A stretch of DNA of 64,000 nt. Source: Listeria kieliensis. GTDB lineage: Bacteria; Bacillota; Bacilli; Lactobacillales; Listeriaceae. Location of the stretch: assembly GCF_003369925.1 (NCBI RefSeq), contig NZ_LARY01000002.1, positions 62,001 through 126,000 on the forward strand, in the 5' to 3' direction. Shown here in pieces: positions 16,438 through 24,444 of this stretch. The notes beneath the pieces were generated by a model. The model was not told where the DNA came from and ran no database searches. It saw only the letters and a list, made by a program, of their open reading frames with translations. How positions within the stretch are numbered: position 1 is the stretch's first letter; every line of letters begins with the position of its first letter. The translations under genes were made by a program, and so were the position numbers.

Positions 16438-18370
16438 TCTTGCCAAAAAAAATGTCAAACATAATTTCATTCATTACTTCCTTTACTTTGCTTCGATGAG
16501 CTTTTCCATCATGATTTACTATATGTTTGTCGTGCTTTCGAAAGACCCAACAATTGCCCATCGCATTAATCGTTCAGATAAGCTTAGTGTGGTTTTTTCA
16601 GCGGCCTCTATTATTCTACTTGCTTTTATTGCGATCTTTATTTTATTTTCAAATAACTTTTTCATGCGTAAACGAAAAAAAGAAATTGGTCTTTATTCCT
16701 TGCTAGGTCTTCGAAAAGGCCAAATTGGGCGGATGCTTTTTTATGAAAATTTCATCATGGGAATCGGCGCTTTGATCGTTGGTATCATCTTAGGAAGCTT
16801 TTTATCCAAACTTTTTGTCGCCATCTTGCTTAATATGATGGATGACCGTGTTTTAAGCACCTTTGTGTTTTCTTGGGATGCTGTTATCAATACTAGCATT
16901 ATCTTTGTACTTATCACTTTTTTCACTTCGCTCCTAGGCTTTCAAATTATCTATCAGCACTCGCTGCTTGATTTGTTCTATTCAGAACGAAAACGTGAAA
17001 AGGCATTAAAACCTTCTTTGCTTCTATCAATTTTATCGCTTAGTTTAATTGGCTTAGGTTATTTTATTGCCTTACAACCACTTAAAACTGAAAATTCCAT
17101 TTGGGCAAGAATTGGACTTGGTTATACTGCCGTTTTGATTTTATTTCTCACAATTCTTGGTACGGCTTTATTCATTGCTTTTTTCTTGCCTTACCTACTA
17201 AAAAAAGTTCGTATCGCGAAGCACTCTTTCTATCGAGGAATGAATCTCATAACCAATTCGCAACTATCTTCCCGAATTCTTTCAAATACAAAAACACTAT
17301 CAATCATCGCGATACTTAGTGCGATTACTTTGTCTGCAATCGGTGCAATGGGAAGTCTCTATTACAATGCAAATCAAACCGCTAAAAATGAAATTATAAC
17401 CGCATTTGAATATACTAAGCCTGAAGATGACGGAATAGCCCAAAAAATAATCACTGCTGCACACTCAGATCGCGCACATCCTGTCACGTTTCAGCAAGAG
17501 ACACCCGTTTATGAAGTACATCCGATTGAAACAAATAAAAAAGTCCCATCCGTTTTTCCATTTGACGGTGAAAATTATCTGGCTATTAGTCAAACAGACT
17601 ATACGCGACTCTATAAGGAGATTTATCCTAAAAACACACAGCCTACTTTTAAGCCTGGTGAAGCGCTAATCGCGTATCCTTCTTACTTTAATCTTGATCA
17701 TAAAACACTTAGTCGTGAACCTAAAAATTTAAATTTTAAATGGAATGATAAAATAGTTGGTTTCACTATCCACTATAATAACCAAATTGTGATTCAATCT
17801 TTATATTCTGCCACAGTGGTTTTACCTGATAAAGCAATCGCCCAATTCAGTATAAAGCCAATTAAAAAAGTTGTTTCGATTAACGTGCGAGATGCAAAAA
17901 CTGCGGAAACGATAAGCGAACGAATGGATAAACTCTTTCCAGAAAGAGATTCTTTGCTAAGCTACCCCGCCGTTTACCGTACGATGATGAATACCTCTGG
18001 TGTACTCATGTTCATTGGCATGTTCATTGGGCTTGTCTTTCTCGCTGCAACTGGCAGTATCATTTATTTCAAACAACTAACGGAAGCTTATAATGATCGT
18101 GAAACTTATGAGGTGCTCAAAAAAATCGGTGTAACTCGTAAAGAAATTCGCTTCAGTATCGCAAGACAAATTCTGGTTATTTTTTTGATTCCCCTAGTAC
18201 TAGGAATCGCTCATAGTAGTGTAGCGCTGCTTTGCCTTGCTAAATTGCTTGAGGTCGACCTCACCTTTCCTGTCCTCATCTCAACGGTTAGCTACACAAT
18301 CATGTATATCATTTATTATCTATTGACTGTAAACAGCTACACCAACATTGTGATTGGAAAAAACAAATAA
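16424..18370 (+). CDS. anrB: ABC transporter permease, BceB/AnrB-type
   Basis: 648 residues with ten predicted membrane segments in the BceB arrangement: one N-terminal helix, several more up to residue 310, a large extracytoplasmic domain (about 320-510, the peptide-sensing loop), and three C-terminal helices in a FtsX-like domain (VLMFIGMFIGLVFLAATGSI onward, including YEVLKKIGVTRKEIR). It works with the overlapping ATPase to confer resistance to cell-wall-active peptides. Length matches BceB-type permeases. Confidence 0.88.
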   Translation: MTLFDLAKKNVKHNFIHYFLYFASMSFSIMIYYMFVVLSKDPTIAHRINRSDKLSVVFSAASIILLAFIAIFILFSNNFFMRKRKKEIGLYSLLGLRKGQIGRMLFYENFIMGIGALIVGIILGSFLSKLFVAILLNMMDDRVLSTFVFSWDAVINTSIIFVLITFFTSLLGFQIIYQHSLLDLFYSERKREKALKPSLLLSILSLSLIGLGYFIALQPLKTENSIWARIGLGYTAVLILFLTILGTALFIAFFLPYLLKKVRIAKHSFYRGMNLITNSQLSSRILSNTKTLSIIAILSAITLSAIGAMGSLYYNANQTAKNEIITAFEYTKPEDDGIAQKIITAAHSDRAHPVTFQQETPVYEVHPIETNKKVPSVFPFDGENYLAISQTDYTRLYKEIYPKNTQPTFKPGEALIAYPSYFNLDHKTLSREPKNLNFKWNDKIVGFTIHYNNQIVIQSLYSATVVLPDKAIAQFSIKPIKKVVSINVRDAKTAETISERMDKLFPERDSLLSYPAVYRTMMNTSGVLMFIGMFIGLVFLAATGSIIYFKQLTEAYNDRETYEVLKKIGVTRKEIRFSIARQILVIFLIPLVLGIAHSSVALLCLAKLLEVDLTFPVLISTVSYTIMYIIYYLLTVNSYTNIVIGKNK

Positions 18371-18373
18371 AAA

Positions 18374-18411
18374 TCTCTCCAAATTGTTACATGTAACACA
18401 ATTTGGAGAGA
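18374..18411 (+). terminator. Long palindrome after anrB
   Basis: A 14-bp perfect stem (18374-18387 with 18398-18411), whose 10-base loop region overlaps the 12-bp palindrome GTTACATGTAAC. There is no good T-run on the plus strand, so it may be a stable 3' end or a processing/terminator structure. Confidence 0.55.
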
Positions 18412-18414
18412 AAT

Positions 18415-18439
18415 AAAAAAAAACGGAAAGCGAGCTTCC
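18415..18439 (-). terminator. Probable terminator after the 95-residue gene
   Basis: On the minus strand a short stem (18435-18439 with 18425-18429 region, GGAAG/TTTCC) precedes nine T (18423-18415), 15 bases after the stop of the 18454-18741 gene. Confidence 0.6.
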
Positions 18440-18453
18440 CACACCGATTCCCC

Positions 18454-18741
18454 TCAAAAATCCTTTTTAAACCCCATTCGCTCGAGTTGCCAATACAATA
18501 ATTTCCCTTTGTCTGTAATCAAATACGTTTTCTTAGACTGAATAAACGGTTGTTTGCGAATCACAAAACCTTTCCATTCTAACCAATAAATCGTTAGTAA
18601 AAGTTCATTACGAGAAGGAAAGTTTTTATCGTGATTTGTTAGCGCATCAAATCGTTCCTCTTGGAAGTTAACGAAATAAAAATTCGGATCATATACATAG
18701 TTCAATGTAATCCACTTTAACTTTTCTGTTGGTTCCTTCAA
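18454..18741 (-). CDS. Small protein of unknown function, possible winged helix
   Basis: 95 residues, starting at TTG 18741 after GGGTGAG at 6 bases. The pattern FPSRNELLLTIYWLEWKGFVIRKQPFIQSKKTYLITDKGKLLYWQLERMGF resembles the second half of a winged-helix domain: helix, then beta-wing with YLITDKGK as in PadR/MarR folds. I do not recognise a named family. No operon partner. It has its own terminator. Confidence 0.6.
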   Translation of the reverse strand: MKEPTEKLKWITLNYVYDPNFYFVNFQEERFDALTNHDKNFPSRNELLLTIYWLEWKGFVIRKQPFIQSKKTYLITDKGKLLYWQLERMGFKKDF

Positions 18742-18900
18742 AATGCGCTCACCCTAATATGCTTGATTTAATCTTATTATAGCAAAGCAAACCACTAAAA
18801 GGAATTTTTGTTTTCGTAAAATTTCATCATGGCGAAATCCAATCAAAAACTTCTCAAATCAAGAAAATAGCTCTCTTTTTTCCTAGATGTCAAAAAAAGC

Positions 18901-18961
18901 TTGCAATTTTGAGAGAATCCTCTATAATTAATGTCTAGACATACATGTCTAGACATTAATT
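18901..18961 (+). promoter_or_regulatory. SDR-marR promoter with 36-bp palindromic operator
   Basis: -35 TTGCAA (18901-18906), 16-base spacer, -10 TATAAT (18923-18928). Overlapping the -10 and start is a perfect inverted repeat with 17-bp arms (18926-18942, 18945-18961) and a 2-base centre. Each arm itself contains the perfect 12-bp palindrome ATGTCTAGACAT (18931-18942 and 18945-18956). Two copies 14 bases apart fit cooperative binding of two dimers. The downstream MarR protein is the obvious candidate. Confidence 0.85.
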
Positions 18962-18978
18962 AAAAAGGTGGTATTCTC

Positions 18979-19755
18979 ATGAATCGTTATACACTCATTA
19001 CTGGTGCCTCATCTGGCATTGGCGAGGCATTTTCAGCTTATTATGCTAGCCAAAAAGAAAATTTAGTTTTAGTTGCACGCTCTAAAGAAAAATTGCAAAA
19101 GATGAAAGCCGAATATCAGAAAAAATTTAAAATCGACGTGAAAATTTTAAACTTTGATCTCACGCAAGAAAGTGCTCCGCAAGAAATCTTCCAAGCTATT
19201 CAAGGTGACGGTTTACTTATCGATCGTTTAATAAACTGTGCTGGCTTTGCCACGAGTGGCAATGTTTATGACACAGATTTTTCTTTGCAACATACACAAA
19301 TCATGCTAAATGTAACGAGTTTGTTTGATTTGACGAAACTCTTTTTAGACGGCATGATCAAAAGAAATCACGGGCAAATTATTAATATAGCTTCCAGTTC
19401 TGCCTATCATCCAATTCCTACAATGGCTGTATATGCAGCAACGAAAGCCTTTGTTTTATCCTTTACAGAAGCGCTCAGCTTGGAATGCCGAGATAAAAAT
19501 GTTCAAGTACTTGCCTTCTCACCAGGCGCAACAGATACTAATTTCTTTTCTGCAAGTGGTGGTGTTGCGTATGGCAATTTACGAACACCAGAAGGCGTGG
19601 TTCAAGCAAGCGTCAAAGCTTTGAAACAAAATAAAATTTCTAAAATTGATGGCTTCAATAATTATTTTACAAGTAGCATCCTTCCTCGTTTACTCACCAG
19701 AAATAGAATGGCAAATCTTGTTTATGGTATAATGAAAAAGCAACTGAAACAGTAG
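18979..19755 (+). CDS. Short-chain dehydrogenase/reductase
   Basis: 258 residues, classical SDR. TGASSGIGEAF (7-17) binds the NAD(P) cofactor, with Arg/Ser residues at the end of strand 2 (VARSKEKL) suggesting NADP. NCAGFA is the NNAG-like motif; the catalytic set is Ser in IINIASSSAYHP and YAATK. It resembles the YqjQ/DltE-like SDR group. Substrate unknown. It is the first gene of a two-gene operon with a MarR regulator behind a double-palindrome operator, so it is probably induced by the ligand of that regulator. Confidence 0.88.
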   Translation: MNRYTLITGASSGIGEAFSAYYASQKENLVLVARSKEKLQKMKAEYQKKFKIDVKILNFDLTQESAPQEIFQAIQGDGLLIDRLINCAGFATSGNVYDTDFSLQHTQIMLNVTSLFDLTKLFLDGMIKRNHGQIINIASSSAYHPIPTMAVYAATKAFVLSFTEALSLECRDKNVQVLAFSPGATDTNFFSASGGVAYGNLRTPEGVVQASVKALKQNKISKIDGFNNYFTSSILPRLLTRNRMANLVYGIMKKQLKQ

Positions 19756-19773
19756 AAAGGAATGGAATCGAAA

Positions 19774-20229
19774 ATGGATAAGATAGAAGAGCTTAGATAC
19801 CTGATTAAAGCTGCGGATAGAGAAGGAGAAGACATTTATCGTAAAATGCTTGCTTCTTTACAGATCACGCCTAGCCAAAATGAAGTATTAAAAATACTCT
19901 CTTTTAAAGATGGTCTTTCCATTTCCGAGATTGGTGAACTTTTAATATGTGGTTCAGACAGCCCGAGCCGTATTGTACAAAGGTTAATTGACAAAGAATA
20001 TGTCATTAAAAAAGTGAATCCAAAAGATATCAGAAAATCTGCTATTTACCTCACAAATTCTGGTGCGGACATTTTAAAAGCAGCAACCAAAATCGAAGAG
20101 CAGTTTAATAATCGCATCCAAACGTTGCTTGCAGATCAAATCGATATAGATTTACTTATCAATGTTCTCACTAAACAAATTGAAGGCACGAAAACGGAAC
20201 AACAAATTATTCAGCGTAAAAAGTTTTAA
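19774..20229 (+). CDS. MarR-family transcriptional regulator
   Basis: 151 residues. Winged helix at about 30-100: ITPSQNEVLKILSF, LSISEIGELLICGSDSPSRI, VQRLIDKEYV and KDIRKSAIYLTNSGADILK (the wing and following helix). I start at ATG 19774; the ATG at 19762 is too close to AAAGGA to be used. It lies 18 bases after the SDR stop, so it is in the same transcript and presumably controls it through the palindromes at 18926-18961. A rho-independent terminator follows. Confidence 0.88.
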   Translation: MDKIEELRYLIKAADREGEDIYRKMLASLQITPSQNEVLKILSFKDGLSISEIGELLICGSDSPSRIVQRLIDKEYVIKKVNPKDIRKSAIYLTNSGADILKAATKIEEQFNNRIQTLLADQIDIDLLINVLTKQIEGTKTEQQIIQRKKF

Positions 20230-20264
20230 CGCCTTTTTGTTCATTTTTTAACCTCATAAAAATT

Positions 20265-20297
20265 AGACTACCAGATTACGAAACTGGTAGTCTTTTT
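20265..20297 (+). terminator. Terminator of the SDR-marR operon
   Basis: A perfect 10-bp stem (20265-20274 with 20284-20293) with a 9-base loop and T-run. Confidence 0.88.
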
Positions 20298-20329
20298 ATT
20301 TCGAGTTAGCTGAAACTAAATTTTTGCAC

Positions 20330-20445
20330 AAAAAAAGACGCTCCACCCATTCGAGGGAAAGCGCCAAACAAAAAGGGAGTTTAAGGTAAGAAAGGATGAC
20401 CCACTACTAAAAAGGGAGAAAAAGTAATAAGTCATCGTTGCTTAC
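20330..20445 (-). ncRNA. LhrC-family-like small RNA (three UCCC motifs)
   Basis: The 332-base gap between marR and ywdK holds no protein gene. On the minus strand it has the architecture of Listeria LhrC sRNAs. First is a 14-bp hairpin (20423-20436 with 20395-20408, with three U-G pairs) whose 14-base loop contains CUCCC (TCCC opposite 20414-20417). A CU-rich single-stranded stretch follows with a second UCCC (20375-20378). Last is a terminator (20360-20365 with 20337-20342) enclosing a third UCCC (20355-20358), followed by seven T (20336-20330). A weak -10 (TAAATA, 20455-20450) would give an RNA of about 113 bases. LhrC sRNAs bind Shine-Dalgarno regions of envelope-protein mRNAs through UCCC. 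Family assignment is by architecture, not by alignment. Confidence 0.65.
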
Positions 20446-20561
20446 TGTTTATTTACCCGATTTTTTTCACTTAAACCTTTTTTTGTACTACAAAAACATT
20501 AATATCCGATAACAATTAAATGAATTTATGTAATTAAAGTTACAAAACCGATAAATTTTTT

Positions 20562-20945
20562 TCAATACCTACTAAAAAATGAGCTTTGTCGTGCTGCGCC
20601 AATGATTAAACATAACCAACCAGCGAGAAAAGCAACGCCTCCAAATGGGGTGATCATGCCTAAAATCGAAATTTTTGTGATGCTCAGGGTGTACAAACTT
20701 CCCGAGAACAAAATGATCCCGATTGAAAATAACACAGCAGCAGCGGTATACAACCGACTATTTTCTTTCATCAATAATAAGCCACAAACTAAAATACCGA
20801 TTGAATGAAACATTTGATACTGAACTCCTGTTTCGAAAGTTGACGCATTAGTTCCTAAAATATCTTTTAATGCGTGAGCCCCGAAAGCTCCAATTGCCAC
20901 ACAAAGCATCGCAAAAATTCCGCCTGTGATTAATACTTTTTTCAT
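20562..20945 (-). CDS. DUF423 (YwdK) membrane protein
   Basis: 127 residues with four membrane segments and the DUF423 signature: GAFGAHALKD near the N-terminus, TGVQYQMFHSIGILVCGL, LFSGSLYTLSIT and TPFGGVAFLAGWL. Function unknown. RBS AAGGAGTG. It is last in a maa-ywdI-ywdK transcript, with 15 bases to the preceding gene; ywdI-ywdK also occur together in Bacillus. Confidence 0.88.
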   Translation of the reverse strand: MKKVLITGGIFAMLCVAIGAFGAHALKDILGTNASTFETGVQYQMFHSIGILVCGLLLMKENSRLYTAAAVLFSIGIILFSGSLYTLSITKISILGMITPFGGVAFLAGWLCLIIGAARQSSFFSRY

Positions 20946-20960
20946 GCTGCTCCACTCCTT

Positions 20961-21239
20961 CTAAAAATCAAATAATGACTCGCCATTCGCCCCGTCATCG
21001 AAATTCATTTTTTCACTTTTTTCCTTTTGAATTTGCGGCGGACGTGTGCCCGTCATCTTTTCCCAAATCTTATCCTCTGGCACCGCCGCTTTCTTGCCCG
21101 TTTTGTCCGTTAAAAGCACTTCTGCTAGAACTTTTAGTGCCCCTAAGTGGATTTTACGCTCCGTTTCGTCCGAAGTTTCTCTTGCCAAATTTAGCTCCTC
21201 TTCCATCTTTTTGAAAAGGACTTGTGTATCGATTTCCAC
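20961..21239 (-). CDS. YwdI family protein (DUF5327)
   Basis: 92 residues starting at GTG 21239, after GGAGGT at 8 bases (the site lies within the last codons of maa). The N-terminal helix (TQVLFKKMEEELNLARETSD, ERKIHLGALKVLAEVLL) and disordered acidic C-terminus with NGESLFDF match the YwdI type that accompanies YwdK. Soluble, no known activity. The gap to maa is only 4 bases, so translation is probably coupled. Confidence 0.75.
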   Translation of the reverse strand: MEIDTQVLFKKMEEELNLARETSDETERKIHLGALKVLAEVLLTDKTGKKAAVPEDKIWEKMTGTRPPQIQKEKSEKMNFDDGANGESLFDF

Positions 21240-21243
21240 TTGT

Positions 21244-21801
21244 TTAACCTCCAGGAATTTCCTTTATTATTTTAGCTGGGTTACCGCCAATCACTACATT
21301 ATCGCCAAAGCTTTTAGTAACGACCGCGCCAGACGCTACAACGACATTATCGCCAAGTGTTACGCCTGGGTTAATAATCGCTCGCCCGCCTATCCAAACA
21401 TTATTTCCAATTGAAACAGGCTTTCCAAACTCTAAGCCACGATTTCGTTCAACAGGATCAAGCGGATGCGTTGCTGTATAAATATGTACACCAGGTGCGA
21501 ACATACAGTTATCTCCAATTTCTACTTTACAAATATCTAAAATCACACAATCAAAGTTAGCAAAAAAATGTTCGCCAACAGAAATATTTGAACCATAATC
21601 AACGCGAATGCAAGGCTCTACATTCAATTCTTTCCCTGTTTTTTCAAACAATCGTTTTAACAGTTCAGCTCTTACTTTCGGGTCAAGCGTTTCATTGATT
21701 TCTCTTGTTAACTTGCGAGCTCGTCTTCTTGCGTAAACCAGTTCCTGATCTGACGGATCATAAAATTCTCCCGCGATCATTTTTTCCACCTCAGTTTTCA
21801 T
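21244..21801 (-). CDS. maa: Maltose O-acetyltransferase-type hexapeptide acetyltransferase
   Basis: 185 residues. The N-terminal cap ([20 protein letters not shown], then [14 protein letters not shown]) and the beta-helix ([56 protein letters not shown]) fit the Maa/NodL group, with the conserved His in TATHPLD as acyl-transfer base. It acetylates sugars such as maltose or glucose; the true substrate is unknown. I start at ATG 21801 because MKTEVEKM aligns with the family. ATG 21780 has the better ribosome site (GAGGTGG) and would give 178 residues. Confidence 0.85.
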   Translation of the reverse strand: MKTEVEKMIAGEFYDPSDQELVYARRRARKLTREINETLDPKVRAELLKRLFEKTGKELNVEPCIRVDYGSNISVGEHFFANFDCVILDICKVEIGDNCMFAPGVHIYTATHPLDPVERNRGLEFGKPVSIGNNVWIGGRAIINPGVTLGDNVVVASGAVVTKSFGDNVVIGGNPAKIIKEIPGG

Positions 21802-21960
21802 CCACACAACCCCGCTTCCAACTTTGCTCCCTTCATTATAACGAAATTCATGGAACGAAGCAAAAAGCTTCCTTTTCGTACAAGAAAACTGCAAATTTCC
21901 TCAAAAACAGATACAAATCATAAATTTAAAATACGAAAACTGTATATAAAAGCCCTGCAT

Positions 21961-22019
21961 GTAAACTTTACTTTACAACGCGGAAATATTGCTCTATAAT
22001 AACGTAAAGTAAAGTTTAC
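21961..22019 (+). promoter_or_regulatory. Promoter flanked by 16-bp inverted repeat operator
   Basis: -35 TTTACA (21972-21977), 17-base spacer, -10 TATAAT (21995-22000). Perfect 16-bp arms lie at 21961-21976 and 22004-22019 (GTAAACTTTACTTTAC and its complement), one overlapping the -35, the other the transcription start. This is a typical geometry for autorepression, here by the XRE protein directly downstream. Confidence 0.8.
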
Positions 22020-22036
22020 AAAGGTGTGATAGAGAA

Positions 22037-22234
22037 GTGCTTCATAATCTTGTCAAAGAGTGTCGTTATGAAAAACAAATCTCACAAGAAGATCTTGCAT
22101 CTGCAGTAGGAGTTTCCAGACAAACGATTCATGCCATCGAAAAAGGTAACTATAATCCCAGTTTAGAGCTCAGCTTCAAGTTGTCTATCTATTTTAACAA
22201 ACGCATCGAAGAATTATTCCAATATAGGGAGTGA
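22037..22234 (+). CDS. XRE-family helix-turn-helix regulator
   Basis: 65 residues from GTG 22037. A single Cro/CI-type HTH: KECRYEKQISQEDLASAVGVSRQTIHAIEKGNYNPSLELSF, ending KRIEELFQYRE. This small type (YozG/YgzD-like) is usually paired with a small membrane protein gene, as here (8 bases to the next start). The promoter has large inverted repeats suggesting self-control. Signal unknown. Confidence 0.88.
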   Translation: MLHNLVKECRYEKQISQEDLASAVGVSRQTIHAIEKGNYNPSLELSFKLSIYFNKRIEELFQYRE

Positions 22235-22241
22235 CACATCC

Positions 22242-22643
22242 ATGAAAAAATACATGATTAACGCTTGCCAAGTAATTCTATTCTCAATATATGGCTTCTT
22301 TTTAGGCTATGTTATGTTGGGACTACCTGTCACACACTCTAATTTATCTGACACATTACCTTCCTTAATAGGTGGTTTAGCCGGAAGTTCCTTTGTATTG
22401 CTCGTTGGATTTTCAAGCATAAAAAAGCGATTAAACCAAAATGAAGACGATGAACGCTACGTACAAAATCGAAGTAAATTTTCATTTTACTTTTTAACTG
22501 CTTTACTAGCTATAGCGCCTATTTTGTTATTCTTAATTAATCTCAATGGTCATTTTATAATCAATACGAGAAACATTGCTCAGTTCATTTTTATCTTGCT
22601 TATGATCTATGCCTTGGGACTATACATTCTCAAGAAAAAATAA
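22242..22643 (+). CDS. Small membrane protein paired with XRE regulator
   Basis: 133 residues with four membrane helices (about 7-27, 40-62, 85-105, 112-130) and a basic-acidic loop (KKRLNQNEDDERYVQNRSK) between the second and third. RBS GGGAGTGA. Downstream of and cotranscribed with the XRE gene. Pairs of this kind are common in Firmicutes, but no function is established. Terminator follows at once. Confidence 0.75.
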   Translation: MKKYMINACQVILFSIYGFFLGYVMLGLPVTHSNLSDTLPSLIGGLAGSSFVLLVGFSSIKKRLNQNEDDERYVQNRSKFSFYFLTALLAIAPILLFLINLNGHFIINTRNIAQFIFILLMIYALGLYILKKK

Positions 22644-22668
22644 GAAGCACAAGGCTTCTTATTTTTTT
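22641..22668 (+). terminator. Terminator of the XRE-membrane protein operon
   Basis: An 8-bp stem (22641-22648 with 22654-22661) with a 5-base loop and seven T. It overlaps the 3' end of the convergent secreted-protein gene. Confidence 0.8.
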
Positions 22669-23240
22669 ACTTTCGAGTAAGTTGTCTTTACAGATCCTCT
22701 TGAAAAGTTATTTTTATTGTTTGAAAATTCATCTACTACTTTATAATAAACATAATTTTTATCTGCCATCCGATAAATGCTTTGTCTCATATATGAATAT
22801 TTCTTAACATATGAGATATCAAAGGTTTGAGCAACTACTCCTGCTATAGCCGCTCCTTTGTGAATTGCTGCAAGTCCTCCGTTCATTAAAGCTGCATAAG
22901 CAGTATTTGTAAACTTAAGACTAACTGTGTTTCGAGATACTAAATTGTATTTAGAGCCGCCTCCTCCAAAAGCTTGATGACTTCTAGCTAAAGGAATTAT
23001 GTTTGTCGGTTCCGCTTTAACCAAATCGTCATTTTTCACAAAATTATCATAGCCGCCAATCACTTGTGCGTCACTTGCTTGAGCAGAAACCTCTTGCGCA
23101 TGAACATTTATTTTCTTTGTTGTCGCTCGCTCACACGAATTACCTTCTGCTAGTACATGCATTACAGGAAACAATGTGGAAAACGTAAAAAGAATGATTA
23201 CCACTATTTGCATTATACGTTTTATCCTTCTTTTTTTCAT
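22659..23240 (-). CDS. Secreted protein of unknown function
   Basis: 193 residues from ATG 23240 (MKKRRIKRIMQ), after GAGAGGTAG. Signal peptide 1-31 with cleavage after HVLA. The mature part has a Gly-rich FGGGGSKYN motif, a small hydrophobic segment (AYAALMNGGLAAIHKGAAIAGVVA) and a Tyr-rich C-terminus (YVKKYSYMRQSIYRM, YVYYKVVDEF). One Cys only. I do not recognise it; the Gly-rich and hydrophobic parts recall bacteriocin-like or exported structural peptides, but no immunity or processing genes are adjacent. Confidence 0.7.
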   Translation of the reverse strand: MKKRRIKRIMQIVVIILFTFSTLFPVMHVLAEGNSCERATTKKINVHAQEVSAQASDAQVIGGYDNFVKNDDLVKAEPTNIIPLARSHQAFGGGGSKYNLVSRNTVSLKFTNTAYAALMNGGLAAIHKGAAIAGVVAQTFDISYVKKYSYMRQSIYRMADKNYVYYKVVDEFSNNKNNFSRGSVKTTYSKVKK

Positions 23241-23554
23241 AGTTGCTACCTCTCTTCGTTGATTTTTATTACAGCCTGAGTATAGCATAAAAAAACTTTT
23301 CAAAATCAAAAATGTCATAAAACATCTATTTTTTGTCGTGAATGACCAAATATGGCTGTTTTTCTTGTTTTTTTGGATTTTAAAAAGAATTTTATCTTAT
23401 TACGGCCTTCAATTTTATAGGTCCACTTGTCCTTACAATCTCACCATATAAAATTTGTAATTGCCTATTTTAGGTGCGCTTATATTACTGCAAATTTCCT
23501 CAAAAAGTGCTATGCTAGTGAAGGGTCAAGGAAAACACAGGAGGAATCTTATTT
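23241..23554. promoter_or_regulatory. Divergent intergenic region (314 bases)
   Basis: For the minus-strand secreted gene there is an extended -10 (TGCTATACT; hexamer 23284-23279), which leaves a leader of about 30 bases. For the plus-strand HAD gene a weaker TATGCT lies about 45 bases before the start. The AT-rich middle (23300-23500) shows no gene, hairpin or repeat that I can support. Confidence 0.5.
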
Positions 23555-24421
23555 ATGATCAAAGTTATTGCTTCTGACATGGATGGAACGCTTTTAAATT
23601 CTGATATCCGTGTGACGGAAGAAAATGTCAAAGCCATTGAATACGCACGCGGAAAAGGCATTCACTTTGTCCTTTGTACGGGACGAATGTATGATGATGC
23701 TATGCGTCTTATCAATGAAGCTGGTTTATTTGCACCTGCGATTTGCATGAACGGCGCTGAAATTCGTGATGAACACGGAAAAATTCAATTGCAACATGTT
23801 ATCGACAAAGATCTTGCCAAAAAGACCTTTCAAATTTTGACTGACTTGGGTATGTACACCGAGATTTTTACTAACATTGGTCCGGTTACTGTCGATCGTG
23901 AAAAAGGCAAAGCTTTTATGATTGAGATGTTTCAAAAACTCCATCCAGAATCAACTGTCCAAATGATTACGGAACAAATTGAAAACCGTTTCGAGGCGAA
24001 AAACATTCATGAAATTAAAGATCCTGAACGGATTTTCAGTAATGACGAAATGAAAATTTTAAAATTCATTACTTTTTCCCCGGATCCTGACGTTTTAAAG
24101 CAAGCCCGCGAAGCACTGAATGTTTCAAATGAACTAGCGATTACTTCTTCTTTTTCGGATAATATTGAAATTACAAATCACGAAGCGCAAAAAGGAATTT
24201 CACTGCAATATTACGTAGAAAAACTTGGCGTTTCACTTGAGGAAGCTTTTGCAATCGGTGACAACATGAATGATATTTCCATGCTTAAAATGGCTGGGTA
24301 TAGTGTTGCGATGGGAAATGCAGAAGATAAAGTTAAAAAGGAAGCCAAATTTATTACGACAACGAATGATGAAAATGGCGTCGCAGCAGCCATCTATAAA
24401 ATGCTCGAAACCAATTCCTAA
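23555..24421 (+). CDS. Cof-type HAD-superfamily sugar/nucleotide phosphatase
   Basis: 288 residues, HAD subclass IIB. Motif I SDMDGTLLNSD (8-18; nucleophile Asp8 and Asp10), motif II CTGR, cap domain about 85-205, then motif III Lys (KGISLQYYVEKLG) and motif IV IGDNMNDISMLKMAG. This family dephosphorylates sugar phosphates, FMN/PLP and similar; the neighbouring pdxK (23 bases downstream) makes a vitamin B6 phosphate role conceivable but not shown. RBS GGAGGA. Confidence 0.88.
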   Translation: MIKVIASDMDGTLLNSDIRVTEENVKAIEYARGKGIHFVLCTGRMYDDAMRLINEAGLFAPAICMNGAEIRDEHGKIQLQHVIDKDLAKKTFQILTDLGMYTEIFTNIGPVTVDREKGKAFMIEMFQKLHPESTVQMITEQIENRFEAKNIHEIKDPERIFSNDEMKILKFITFSPDPDVLKQAREALNVSNELAITSSFSDNIEITNHEAQKGISLQYYVEKLGVSLEEAFAIGDNMNDISMLKMAGYSVAMGNAEDKVKKEAKFITTTNDENGVAAAIYKMLETNS

Positions 24422-24444
24422 AAACTAATTTGGAGGGAACAAAA

